Origin: Chamaecyparis obtusa
Taxonomy: Eukaryota; Streptophyta; Pinopsida; Cupressales; Cupressaceae
NCBI GenBank assembly: GCA_027943335.1
Contig: BSBK01003563.1
Location: 131,501-195,500, forward strand
Length of the DNA stretch: 64,000 bases
Direction: 5' to 3'
This document shows, piece after piece, positions 47,519-58,705 of this stretch. The position numbers and the translations under genes were made by a program. Position 1 is the stretch's first letter, and each line of letters opens with the position of its first letter. Under the pieces are notes generated by a model. It did no database searches and was not told where the DNA came from. It worked only from the letters and a program-made list of their open reading frames with translations.

Positions 47519-48930
47519 AATCCTTGTCAACACAAGAAACGGAAGCATACACCAAGTTCTTACAAAGAAATAAGATTAATTTTTCCTGGACTTATTCAGA
47601 TATGCCAGGGTTTGACACTAATCTTATTATGCATCACTTATCCATAGCTCTAGGTGTCAAACCAATCAAACAAAAATTGAGGAAAATCCATCATCACATA
47701 GCTCTTCTAATCAAAGTAGAATTAGAGAAACTGCTCAGTTCAAGATTCATAAGAGCTATTGACTATGCTAAATGGATATCAAATATTTTACCAGTTTCTA
47801 AACATGACAAGTCCATTTGCATTTGCACAGACTTTAGAGATCTCAATAGAGTATGCCCAAAGGATGATTTTCCACTTCCCAATATAGACATGATAGTGGA
47901 CATGACCATGGGTTATGAGATCTATTCATTGATGGATGGTTTTTCTAGGTATAATCAAATTAAGATAGCTCTTGAAGACCAAGAAAAGACTGCATTCACT
48001 TGTGCATGGGGTAGCTATTGTTGGAACTTTATGCATTTTTGGATTGAAAAATATAGGAGCTACCTATCAAAGAGCTATGACTACTATTTTTTATGACATG
48101 GTGCATAAAAACATGAAAGATTATGTGGATGACACCTTGGCTAAATCTAATAAAAGAGAAACACATCTAGGTGATTTAGAATTTATTCTAGATCGTATGG
48201 AGCAATTTTAGTTAAGATTAAATCCGAAAAAGTGTGCATTTTGTGTTACCTTAGGAAAGTTACTAGGATTCATTATTTCAGCAAAGGGAATAGAGGTAGA
48301 CCCCAAAAAGGTTCAAGCAATCATGGATATGCCACCTCCTAAAAACATTAATCAAATGAGGAGTCTTCAGGGATGTCTTCAATCTCTAAGGAGGTTCATT
48401 TCACAATTGGATGATAGAGCTCAACCCTTCAATAAGAACTTACACAAAGGAGCTAAATGTGTCTAGAATGAGGATTGTCAAAAGAGCATTGACCAAATCA
48501 AGAAATACCTGGCAAATGCTCCTATTTTAATGGCTCCTATCCCAAGGAAGCCACTCATCCTATATGTTTCCACAATAGAATTTTCCTTGGTGGCATTATT
48601 AGCTCAACTTGATCAACATGGGAAAGAAAGAGCCATATATTACATCAACCATATGCTTGTTTCATATGAGGTTAGTTACACTAGTATTGAGAAAGCTTAC
48701 CTCGCTATGGTGTTTTCTTCCCTATAAGTTGTGACATTACATGCTTGTGCACACAATACACCTCATAGAAAAAATTGATCCTCTCAAGTATTTTCTCAGT
48801 AAGGCTTCTTTCACAAGTAGACTTGCTAAATGGATGATGATTCTTTTAGAATTTGACATAGAGTATGTTGAACACAAAGCTATCAAAGGACAAGCTATAG
48901 TAGATCAATTGGCTAATTTCCAAATTCAGG
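47519..48930 (+). pseudogene. Element J: reverse transcriptase and RT-linked RNase H
   Basis: RT motifs in order are INFSWTYSDMPGFD, ICTDFRDLNRVCPKDDFPLP, LMDGFSRYNQIKIA (DG in place of the usual DA), GATYQRAMT and YVDDTLAKS at about 48123. A +1 frame change lies near 48025, between EKTAFTCAWG and GATYQRAM. Connection and RNase H follow: PILMAPIPRKPLILYVS, LAQLDQHGKERAIYY and SYTSIEKAYLAMVF, then VEHKAIKGQAIVDQLANF. A second frame change sits near 48722. The degenerate RNase H is typical of Tat elements, where a second RNase H follows. Confidence 0.85.
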
Positions 48931-48959
48931 ATAGTACACCTATTCAAATTAATTTTCCA

Positions 48960-49289
48960 AATGAGCATCTCATGTACATGACTGCAAGGACATGGAAGAT
49001 GTTCTTTGATGGATCTTTCATGCAAAATGGTTCAGGAGATGGTGTGTTGTTTGTCTCTCCTCATGGGTACACAATTCCTAAGTCTTACAAGCTATTGTTC
49101 CCATGTACAAACAACATTGCTGAGTATGAAGCTTTAGAAAATGGACTAAAGATGGCCATAGAATGGAGAATCATAGAGCTACATATTTATGGGGATTCAC
49201 AACTAATAATCAACCAAGTTAATGAAGAATATAAAACCAAAGATGAGAAACTGGTACCCTACAAGAAAATGGTTGATTCCTTGAGATGA
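48960..49289 (+). pseudogene. Element J: second (archaeal-type) RNase H domain
   Basis: TWKMFFDGSFMQNGSG, NNIAEYEALENGLKMA and ELHIYGDSQLIINQV supply the three acidic residues D, E and D of an RNase H fold. This domain follows the RT-linked RNase H and precedes integrase, the recognised order in Tat-lineage elements. It would degrade the RNA strand of RNA/DNA hybrids during reverse transcription. Confidence 0.85.
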
Positions 49290-49599
49290 TACTTCACGTT
49301 TGTCACATTTTAGCAAATCCCTAGAGTAGAAAAAAAAGCAACTGATGCTATGGCTATACTTGCTTCACTTCTTTAGCTAGAACAACATGAATCCAGATTT
49401 GAATTCCTAGCAGAAGAGCTACATTATCCTATCTATGACTCATAAGAAAGCCATGTTATATGTACCCTTGTTGGTCATGAGTCATCTTGTTATGGTGCCA
49501 TTTATTCATACCTTTATGATGGCATTATCCCTGAAACTTTTAACTAGTCTAAACAAAGAAACCTTACCCGAAATGCCTCTCACCATACCCTTATCTTTG

Positions 49600-50744
49600 G
49601 TGATTTATAAAGCAAGGGTTTAGATGGGACAATTCTTAGATGCTTGGAAAAGGAGGAATCCAATCAAGCATTAGTTGACATTCATGAGGGTATCTATGGG
49701 GGACATTCCAATGGTCTTTCCATGGCCCAAAGGTTTCTTAGGTTAGGGTACTACTTGCCTACAATGCAGATGGATGCAGTAGCTTTTGCAAAATCATTTG
49801 AGAAGTGTCAAAAACATGGTAACCTGATACATGCTCCAGGTAGGGAGCTTATTCCTTCTATATCTCATTGGTCATTTTAGCGATAGGCCTTTGATCTCTT
49901 TGGGTAGATTCATCCCAACTCATCAAGTGGACACAAATTTATCACCACTACTACTGACTATTTCACTAAATGGGTAGAATCTATCCCACTTTATGTTGTT
50001 TTAGGAAAGATAGTTTCTCTATTCATCTTGAACCATATCATCTATTGATATGGTGTGCCTTCTGAGATAATCACTGACAATGGAGGTCAGTTCAAAAATA
50101 AGGACCATAAACAACTTTGCAAGAAATTCAAAATTAAACAACATTGGTCCTCTATTTACTTCCCGCAAGGAAATAGTCAAGCAGAGGCATCAAATAAAAC
50201 CATTCTTAAAATCCTCTGTAGAATAGTTCATATGAATGGTAAAGATTGGCATTTACAAATAAATCTAGCTTTGTGGGCTTATAGAACAAGTATTTGTACT
50301 CCTATAGGGGCTACTCATTTTTCCCTTACTTATGGTGTTGAAGCAGTGTTACCTTTAGAGGTTGAGATTCCTTCACTTAGAGTTTCCCTCAAAGGTCTAG
50401 TTACAGATGAAGACTACCACACCATGAGACTCCAAGAGTTAGAACTTCTAGATGAGAAACATCAATCTTCATTTGACCATATGAGGGTCTATCAAAAGCG
50501 CATGTCCAAAGCCTTCAACAAAAAGGTTCACCCTAGAGAATTCTAAGTGGGAGATCTTTTCCTATGTGAAAATCCTAAAAATCAACAGCATAGAGAATAA
50601 AAAGGAAAATTTGAACCTCATTGGCTTGGACCATACATCATTAATACAACTTTTGGGATAGGTGCTTATTTATTATCTAATGAAGAGGGAGATCAACTCC
50701 CTGATCCTATCAATGTCTTGCACCTGAAGAAGTTCTATCCATGA
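49600..50744 (+). pseudogene. Element J: integrase
   Basis: The zinc-binding module has HEGIYGGHSNGLS and FEKCQKHGN. The first Cys of the CxxC pair appears to be replaced by Phe. The catalytic core gives TTTDYFTKW, ITDNGGQFKN and PQGNSQAEASNK, so D, D and E are all in place. The C-terminal part reads LGPYIINTTFGIGAYLL and ends LHLKKFYP at 50744. Stops occur near 49882, 49908, 50050 and 50547. Confidence 0.85.
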
Positions 50745-52288
50745 TGCATGTTCTGTCTAGGGGCATCCTTTGTACATATTTATTGATCCTGAAAAAATTT
50801 CAAAAACATTCATATATGATGCTGAAAAAATTCTAAAAAGCATATAAAGTCCTGAAAATTTTTTAAAAAAAAAAATAGCAAAAAAATTCAAAAAATTAGA
50901 AGTACCTTGGTGAAAACCTGGAAATAGGTGCTACTTGAGGCCTTTGCACCCTTGTTCTTAGAATGCACTCTCAACACTTAGCCTTTCTCCATCATGCCTT
51001 GTCCTTGTTGCCTTGGTTTGGAATTGGTCTTTGTCTTTGTCTAGGGAGCATAACTGTGTTAGCTTTGGTCTTTTGGATGCATTAGTCTTTAGGACACCTT
51101 GCAAATGGTGTTTTTCAACACCACCCCAATTGTATTTTTCAAAACTTCCCTAGTATCAAGTGTTTCTCAACACTTATCAGATGTCCTACCCGCAGTCTAG
51201 ATTGATGTGATATTTCTCACTAGCAGATGAGATACTCAAAGTTTGACTCTCTGACCTACACACACACACACTTAAACACTTGACTTGTTGAGACTTGTTT
51301 GGCTTTATTTCTTTGTATGTTATCTATGATGATTTCTTTGATGAGTGTTCTCTCCCTAATAGTTTTCGATGATGCTGAGCTAGAAGACTCGGGGCATGAG
51401 GACATGTTTTATTTATTTTCTATCTATGGGTATATATTGTTGATCTTAACTATCATGACCATTCGTTCTTGTTCCACTTGACACTAGGATCTACAAGGTA
51501 TTATCCTTGACTATTTTCCACAAGTGCCTGCTTGTAGTCATCTTGACTTTCTTGTGTCTCGATGCAAGCATAATTTTTCTATACCAAACTTAGGGAACCT
51601 CACTGCACTAGTCATCTTGACCTACATGTCTTTGATGCTTAGGTGGGATTCCCACATACCTATTTGATAAAGATCATATTCATATACCCATAGTTATACT
51701 AGTGCATATTGTATGATCTTGCAATGCTACCAATAAAGCTCAATGATGATTATTAGAGTCTAATATTGGTGTTGTGACCTTGCAAGTAAACCACTTTTCA
51801 TAGTAGCTTGCATTCTTAAATTCATGTTAGTTTAGTTTTGCATCTTGCATATGGAGAGAGCTCTCCTTTCATCTTTCACGGACTTGTCGGTCAACTGTGC
51901 TCACCTTTCACTTCTTCTCGATCATGTCTTTCACTCCTTACCTATCACATCACATCTTTTTCCTATCATCACAAGGGGTTAATCTTATCATCATATCTAT
52001 ATCAAAAGAGATCATTTTCCAAAACATGAGTCTATATCATAACATGAGAACTAAACCATACATCTATGAGAGAGATTATACCTAAGCATTTATAAGCATA
52101 TATCATACATTTGAGCAATATAACAAGATAATAATATTGAAACATCCATCACAAGTGAGAAAAATGCACAAGATAGATTGTAAATCTAGTAATCTCATAT
52201 ATATATAATGATACAAGTACAATGTGAGATCCAAAATTTGGATAATGTCTCAAGATATGATTGAACATCTAACATCCTAGACCTAGGA
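50745..52288 (+). other. Element J: 3' region between integrase and the antisense gene
   Basis: An A-rich segment with repeated CCTGAAAAAATTT (50780-50900) is followed by about 1.3 kb with no ORF I would support. Such a spacer is common downstream of integrase in Tat elements. Confidence 0.5.
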
Positions 52289-54573
52289 CTAGCTTCCTCC
52301 ATCATGAGGAGGATGTGGTGGTGGAGGTGGTGGCCCCATCCTATCACCTGCCATTTCTAATCATTCTACCCTCTTGGAGTAGAGTGGTGCTCTCTGTCCC
52401 TGAGGCATAGCTACTATGTATAGTCCATGGTAATATGCTACTAGTGCTGCCTCCCTCTGAATATCCTCAGCATCTGCCCATGTTGCCCTCTTGTAGTGAT
52501 CTATCTTAGCTCATGTGTCTAAGAGCTACTAATATCAAACAACAATAGTGGTCCTCAGCTACTAAACCTCAGCCTCTAAGGCCTAAATCCTTGCATGAAG
52601 ATCCTCCCCTCCCTTGTTTGTAGGCTGCTCTGGCCCTGCATCTACCCATCGGTGAACTGGTCTCACCTCATCCTCCTCCTCACTCTCTGATACTTGTCTC
52701 TGTGACTATCTATGGCCACTTGATCTAGATCCCTATCCCCTCTCTACTCTCCCTCTGCCTCTACCTCCATCTCCCCCATCATCACCATCTCTTTCCTGTG
52801 CCTGTGGGTGTGCATCTGGAACCATAAATCTAGGGAATGGATGCCTCCAGTGCTCTACCCTATAAGATGCATCAACCCTTGCATCTGCCATGTCAAGTAG
52901 ATAATCTCATGGATCCCTCCATATACTTGCAGTATCCTATGCTACCTTTTGGTAGTCTAGCATCAACAGCCATCCCTGTACCTCCTCATCCATGGCCCTG
53001 GCATATGTGGTAGTCTCCACCATGACCCTCTACTGATGGCCAAACTACCTCCACACCTGAGAGATAACAAACTACTCAGTAATCTTTGAATGGCGACTGA
53101 GTAGTAGTTTAATACATAGCATATATCCAAGCTCAAGATCTGAGGTTCACTACTCACACTATTTGTATAGCCTCCTCTCAAAGGCTATAAGCTCATCTAG
53201 TAGTCTCCTATAGTAAGTCAGATCACCACTATGGGGCTGGCTAATGAATCCCATGTACCTGTATATGTAGGGGCATCTCCACTCCTAAGGTTGTGCATGT
53301 GGTTGCACAATGGCTATGTGCTCCCATGCCCATATCTATGCTAGAATTGCCCCACATGCCCATGATCTACTATCTCTATACACTATCTCATGCAGCTCAT
53401 GGTACATGTTTGCTAAGATAGCTGAGCCCCATGCCATGCATCTAGGGTACACCACCAAATCTGCTACCAATTTTCCCTAGCCTAATGGGAATCCCTTCTG
53501 ACTCCTGTTAGTAATGAGATCCTATACTACTATTCAGCACATGATGCAGGGTATTGGATAATCCTGACAATACTCCTCCGTCAGCTAGTCCCAGCTAAGA
53601 TGCCTATCAATGATGGTCACATCCTAGAATAGGTCCTAGATGGCATGTCTCTTATTGGTAGGAGTCTGATCATAGTATACATGTGCCAACAAAAAATCAT
53701 GTCAATTTTCATCATATGGAAACATTACATTTATGAACATCTACAAACATGATTATACTCACTAGATCTCCATGGCTAGGTACCCAAAGGATCTGATAGA
53801 TGTCCTCTAATGTGATTGATGCCTCTCCCATTGGCAGATGGAAGGTATTGTGCTCACTGTGCCATCTCTCGTCCAACACCGTCAACAACTTGTGGTTTTC
53901 CCATATATGGGGCATATCCAGTAGGTACCCAAACCCCATCCTAGTCAGATCTATTTGCCCTAGATCATCTAAATCTTAGATGCAACATAGTTTGACCACT
54001 CTCAGCACTCTAATGATCAGTGCCAAGAAAATCTCTTGCAAGCCATTAACCCCAAACCAGATGTCAGAACATATCATGATGGATGACTAAAATCAGTACA
54101 AGTAATATCAAACACAAAAATTGTCTATACCCATGTTATATTGTTCAAAATAAAACCATAAGATACTACTCATTATACTCTTGTGATACTGTTTGTTGAA
54201 ATTGTATCGTGCAATAGTTTTTTACAGAGTGGTGTGATACTATTGCTTGGTATGATAGTTTACCCTATATCGCATGACATTTCATCCAGCATCATGTGAT
54301 GCTTTCTCGAATGGTTGTGCGCTACTTTTTTTGCATACGAACTATCACATGATACAATCTCTAAAAAGTGTGTGATACTGTTAAAGTATCATATGATCTA
54401 TCATTAAGCTATAATTTGAAAATATTAAAAACATGTTTTAAATTCCATAAATGACTCAAAAGGCTAGTTTTTTTTTGAAAACTTACCAGGGCACCATAGT
54501 GAGGAGGTCGGTTGTGCAACCGACCGTGCCTGAATCAATGTGTGTGGATTGAAATTGATGCCTGCTAGGCCAT
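52289..54573 (-). pseudogene. Antisense spliced gene with plant mobile domain (PMD), carried by element J
   Basis: Three exons read from right to left: 54487-54573 (ATG to a GTAAGT donor), 53763-54086 (AG acceptor to a GTGAGT donor) and 52289-53665. The lengths of 87, 324 and 1377 are all multiples of three and keep one frame of about 596 codons. PMD motifs include LTVLDERWHSEHNTFHLPMG with EASITLEDIYQILWVPSHG, then MAWGSAILANMYHEL and IWAWEHIA. The tail is Arg/Gly-, Glu- and Pro-rich (GDRMGPPPPPHPPH). Some 25 in-frame stops, mostly TAG, show it is dead, yet the splice sites survive. PMD genes are known from plant transposons and from host silencing factors (MAIN/MAIL1 family). Confidence 0.75.
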
Positions 54574-54640
54574 AATCACTCTGATCTCTCAAAGTTCTCA
54601 GTATCACAAAAGACAAATGAATTTGAAAATTACCTTTTTA

Positions 54641-54654
54641 CCCCTTATATAGCC
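54641..54654 (-). promoter_or_regulatory. TATA box of the antisense PMD gene
   Basis: The minus strand reads GGCTATATAAGGGG about 70-80 bases upstream of the ATG at 54573. This suggests the antisense gene had its own promoter inside the retrotransposon. Confidence 0.55.
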
Positions 54655-54895
54655 TTTTGACTTTTTCACCCAATTTTCAAAACATCTTAGAATTTTGTGA
54701 AAATTGCACCCCTAGCTAATTTCAATGTCCTGGATTCATTTTCAGGATCAAAATAGAAATATGAGTTCATCTTGATAGTCAAAATTGCATTTTAAAAATT
54801 TTCCTTCTTCTGTGCAATTGGCTAACCGTTTGAGGTCTAATCCTTCGATCTTTGTTGGGGCATCTTCATCTCCATCTCTCCCACTACCATAGTCT

Positions 54896-55918
54896 TGTTG
54901 GAAATTTGGATAAGATAAGTACATAGATGTTGTCATTATGGAAAAATATGATCCACATGAAGTGTGCAAAGGTAAGAGAGAAAGTAGAGCAGAGCACATT
55001 GCATATTTGTCGAGGTGTGAGACAACATTTTCACCAGTGTACCCAGACACAGTTTTCATTTACAAAGTTGACTGGAATAAGTTCAGTGCTTGTGCACTTG
55101 AACAAGGACTCTATGATGTCTATTGATCACCCATCTTAGAGCACAATTTAGTACAGCATGTATGGATTTAGTTATGACAATTTTACCAAAGACAGTGTTA
55201 AGTCAACAAGACGGTTTTGAAGACAAAATTGGTAAAGAGTTAAGGGATTATTTTGTTTATCAAAATAATGACTTAAAAATATAAAGCAATGACATCCTAG
55301 ATGTTAGCCCTTAGATAAATATATATGGAATCCAACCATGTAAAGTTATTAGCCTTAATAACTTGTATATATGTAATTTTAAATTGTAAGAAGAAGAAGA
55401 TGTGGTAATATTGTAATGATATGATAGTGATATGATGCGAATGTAAGAGCAGAAAAAAGATATTGATACAAGAAGCATAAGGTTATGTACCTTAATCCAT
55501 TTTTGTAATCATTATACATTGTACATTACTTGTTTGGGTAGTGGGCTCATCTAGTAATCAGATTTTGTATTGACAACTCCTAACAGGGTTGAGGCTTCTA
55601 ACAAGGCCTATAGTCCCTTAATCAGGACTGATACACTATATGCTTGTAATAGACTCCTAATAGGGTCAATATCCTTAACAGGATACTTTTGATTAGTGGA
55701 TCTTTGTGGGTACCATCCCCACTGGGGTTTTCCCTTGGCCAACGTTTCATCGAGAACATATTATGTGTTATGAGTTCTTTAGTTTTATTGCTATGCATGT
55801 TGTTTAGCTTCTTATGTTATGCATGTGTAAAGATAATTTTTTATATCCATAATTGGATGAAAGATAAAGTTTGTAGAATATTAATTCACCCCCCTCTTAG
55901 TATTCCCTATTTCTAATA
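54896..55918 (+). repeat. Element E: 5' LTR (~1.02 kb), left boundary probable
   Basis: It begins TGTTGGAAATTTGG, followed by TGTTGTCATTATGG, resembling the LTR start of B. It ends with TTCACCCCCCTCTTAGTATTC, then CTATTTCTAATA, two bases before the primer site. The end module is that shared with B, C and F. The left end rests on similarity only; no target duplication can be checked. Confidence 0.65.
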
Positions 55919-55920
55919 AT

Positions 55921-55936
55921 TGGTATCAGAGCTTAG
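55921..55936 (+). other. Element E: primer-binding site (tRNA-iMet type)
   Basis: TGGTATCAGAGCTTAG begins two bases after the LTR end. It has a perfect TGGTATCAGAGC core. Confidence 0.9.
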
Positions 55937-55995
55937 TTACTCAAAAAAGAATCATTCAAGGAAATCCTAGTAGCTTGAGTAAGATCTCTGTGGAT

Positions 55996-57246
55996 ATGGA
56001 TCAACTATAAAAGAATCTTGAAGAAGCTCTTGAATAGATTGATATGCTTACTAATGAAAGAGACACTCTAAAAGGAAAATATGATGATACAAAGAAGCTC
56101 ATTGAGAAACTAAAAAAGAAGTTGGAAGATCTAAAATCTAAAAAGGAATCCGAAATTTTTATTGAAGATTGTGATGACAATTTAGAAAAAGAAAATGTGA
56201 TCCTTAACTATGAACTAAAGATAGAAAAATTGAAACTAAGTTTGAAAGATGGAAATAGAAAGAATGAAGAAAATCTGAGATCTGAGAATGAAAAGTTGAA
56301 GATTGAAAATGAAGAACTAAAATCTAAACTTGGCAAAGTAACATCTGAATTTGAGAAAGTAAATTTGCAGCATGCTGAACTTGAGAAATACAACAAGATT
56401 GTGAAAGGTGAATTGACTCAATCCAAACAATAACTTGAAAGGCTATATTCAAAAAAGTATTTTTTGGAAACCATCCTATGATAAGACTAGACTTTGATTT
56501 AACATATTTAGAACAAATGATGAGAACAAGGAACTGAATCTAAAGGTCTAGATTAGAAGAAGTCTGATGAGATCAACAAATCTGAAGAACCACCTAAAGG
56601 AGAAGAACCACCTAAGCAAGAAGAATCACCCAAAGGTATGCAAAGATAATTCAAAGGTAGATGTTTTGGTTGTAATACTATTGGTCATATGAAGAGAGAT
56701 TGCGTGGGTAAGCAATTTAAACCTCTTAATGGTTATTGTTATAATTGTCATGGTCTTGGACATAGAACTATTGAATGTAGAAAACCTAAAGTTATTGAGA
56801 ACAATTATGGTAGTAGAATGTTTGAGAATACTAACAATGCAGAGAAGAGACCTACTGAAGATATGAACAAAAGAAATGGAGTAGTATGTTATAGATGCAA
56901 CAAGGTTGGACACATTGCTAGAAACTGTAGATCACAAATCAATCAGCAAGGACCAAGATATGGAAACAATGGAATTGTTTGTCAAATATGCAACAAGATT
57001 GGACATACAACAAGACTTTGCAGAATGAACAATGGAGTTTTTCATCCTAACCCTAACCCTAGAAATCATGGACGAAGAAATGAAGATGCAAGAAACAGAC
57101 ATAAAGGTTGTTATAGTAATGTAGATGAAGTGAAGTTTGTTAAAGGAATAGATCAAGGAGACATATTCATCATTGAAGGTAATCAGAAAGGTGAAGTATC
57201 AAATGGTAAGAATGAATCCTTACCTGACCTAACTCAAAGCACTTAA
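55996..57246 (+). pseudogene. Element E ORF1: coiled-coil protein with four CCHC zinc knuckles (Gag-like)
   Basis: One frame runs from the ATG at 55996 to a TAA at 57244 (417 codons). About 11 nonsense codons, mostly clustered at 56430-56650, interrupt it. The N-terminal half is strongly coiled-coil (KKLIEKLKKKLEDLKSKK, LRSENEKLKIENEELKSK). Knuckles follow: CFGCNTIGHMKRDC (56662-56703), CYNCHGLGHRTIEC, CYRCNKVGHIARNC and CQICNKIGHTTRLC (to about 57022), all C-X2-C-X4-H-X4-C. No capsid fold is recognised. Position after the primer site and the knuckles suggest it packages RNA. Confidence 0.8.
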
Positions 57247-57695
57247 TTTATGAAAATTGCAGTAGGTTAGGAACTTAGAATTAGTGTAGAAGTAGATTTA
57301 TGATGAATTAAGTCTTGCATAGGTAATTTAAGGTAGATTATGATGTACTAATGCTATGGTTAAGAGTGAAAAATAAAATATTATGTTTTGTGAGATCGCA
57401 AGAAGTTTTAAGTTTTTGCAGGTTAACATAAACAACTTTTTGGACAGAAGCAGCAAAAGAATTGAATGCGTTGTCAGACCTAACTGAGATTGAAGTAATT
57501 AAACGTTATGATCAATGTTATTTGATCATCAAAGAGAATTGAAGTGTTTAGGAGAGCAAAGAGAAGTGATTGGAAGCATTTTGCAATGACTTGGTGAAGG
57601 ATTTGAGCGTTGAATCTACGCAAGCCCTAAAATCATGAACTTGAGGTATTTATCTTGGCAGATCTTTGAATTGGTATAAAGAACTAGAAGCAATC
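57247..57695 (+). other. Element E: spacer between ORF1 and ORF2
   Basis: About 450 AT-rich bases without a coding frame. It corresponds to 11334-11623 in element B. Confidence 0.5.
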
Positions 57696-58510
57696 ATGGA
57701 TATATCTTTAATTCATAATGTCAGAGACAAAAATAGACCTAGAATGAAGAGGGAACTAGTAGAACCCTTGGAAGAAGATAACCCTAGTTTAGCATTATCA
57801 TCCGTACTAGATGGAGTTTTGTATTTGGAGAATGTGAGAAGTTATCTTGGATGCAAGTTAGAAAACCTCAGTGATAGTGATTTTAACAATGAATATCAAA
57901 AGATTCACAACCAGGATATGTCAATGAAACAAGGATATGAACATTTGAAAGACAATGAGATTGTTAAGTATGCATTGTAGTATGAATTTGACAATGAATA
58001 ATGCACTAAGATTATTTTGAGCAGAATTCACAATGGAAAGTTTTGGCTAGAGGATAGAGTGATAGACATTATAGCTGACTTGATTCATGAAGTCACTGGA
58101 CTATCTAAAGTTGGTGCTATTCCTTTAAATGAGAAGAATATGATGAAAATAGTCATGGACAACACAAAATCAACCTATAATGGCAAATGAATTCTGATTA
58201 GCAAGATCAAACAACATGATGTTAGATACCTACGCAAGATCCTAACCACTAAGTTTTGTGCAAATTCTAGAGAAGATGACATGGCAACTAGAATGGTACA
58301 CATAGCCTATTTAATGTCTATTGACAAGGTACCAGTTGATATGTGTGAAATTCTAAGAATATAATTTTTTGAAAACTTGGAGAAGATTAAGAAAACTAAG
58401 TATGCATAATTTAGATTTTGATCCTTAATCACATACATGTTTTTCCACCTATTGAGAAGATTTATGTACACCATTGTGAATGATTGGAATGATGGTCAAT
58501 CTACTATGGA
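57696..58510 (+). pseudogene. Element E ORF2, part before copia H
   Basis: It opens at the ATG at 57696 (MDISLIHNVRDKNR). Segments such as NPSLALSSVLDGVLYLENV and EHLKDNEIVKY correspond in position and pattern to QSQIPSKVLLVNDI and KHLEDKGLVH of ORF2 in element B. Later pieces include DIIADLIHEVTGLSKVG and NDWNDGQSTM. Nonsense codons at 57978, 58001 and others break it. Once copia H is excised, the frame joins straight to 62190. Confidence 0.7.
58506..58510. other. Target-site duplication of copia H, left copy (ATGGA)
   Basis: ATGGA recurs at 62185-62189. The 3679-base insertion (element plus one copy) shifts the numbering frame by one, and E ORF2 continues in exactly that frame. Confidence 0.95.
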
Positions 58511-58705
58511 TGTTAGGAATAAGGTGTCTCAACCTTGGATAATTCCTATTCTTATTATTTGTTTTGTAAATGTATTTTTTGCAAATAATGTAATTAAGTG
58601 TGAGTGTACATGTCTAGTTGGCATGTTGATGTGTCACTCCGCTTGATGTGTCAGCATCTTGTGCGTAAGGAGATCATGACTAAAATAGTCATGACGGATT
58701 CCTAT
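58511..58705 (+). repeat. Element H: truncated 5' LTR (195 bp)
   Basis: Matches 61339-61533 until CGGATTCCTAT, where the sequence departs into integrase. No microhomology at the breakpoint beyond a few bases (ATCATG nearby) is obvious. Confidence 0.9.

Larger units (their letters stand above)
28070..54895 (+). mobile_element. Element J: large Tat-lineage Ty3/gypsy retrotransposon, heavily interrupted
   Basis: Plus-strand order is LTR, primer site, long leader, gag, PR, RT, RNase H, second RNase H and INT, then an antisense plant-mobile-domain gene. No 3' LTR is found, probably because element E cuts in at ~54.9 kb and the rest lies beyond the window. Insertions of F, G and solo LTR I account for about 10.7 kb. 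At G and I, excising the insert plus one target copy restores the frame exactly. At least two frame changes and several stops occur elsewhere. Confidence 0.8.

Noticed and set aside
57046..57062. CCTAACCCTAACCCTA, telomere-like repeat
   Set aside because: Only about two and a half units and inside the ORF1 frame of E (encoding Pro-Asn repeats); an interstitial telomere is not needed to explain it.
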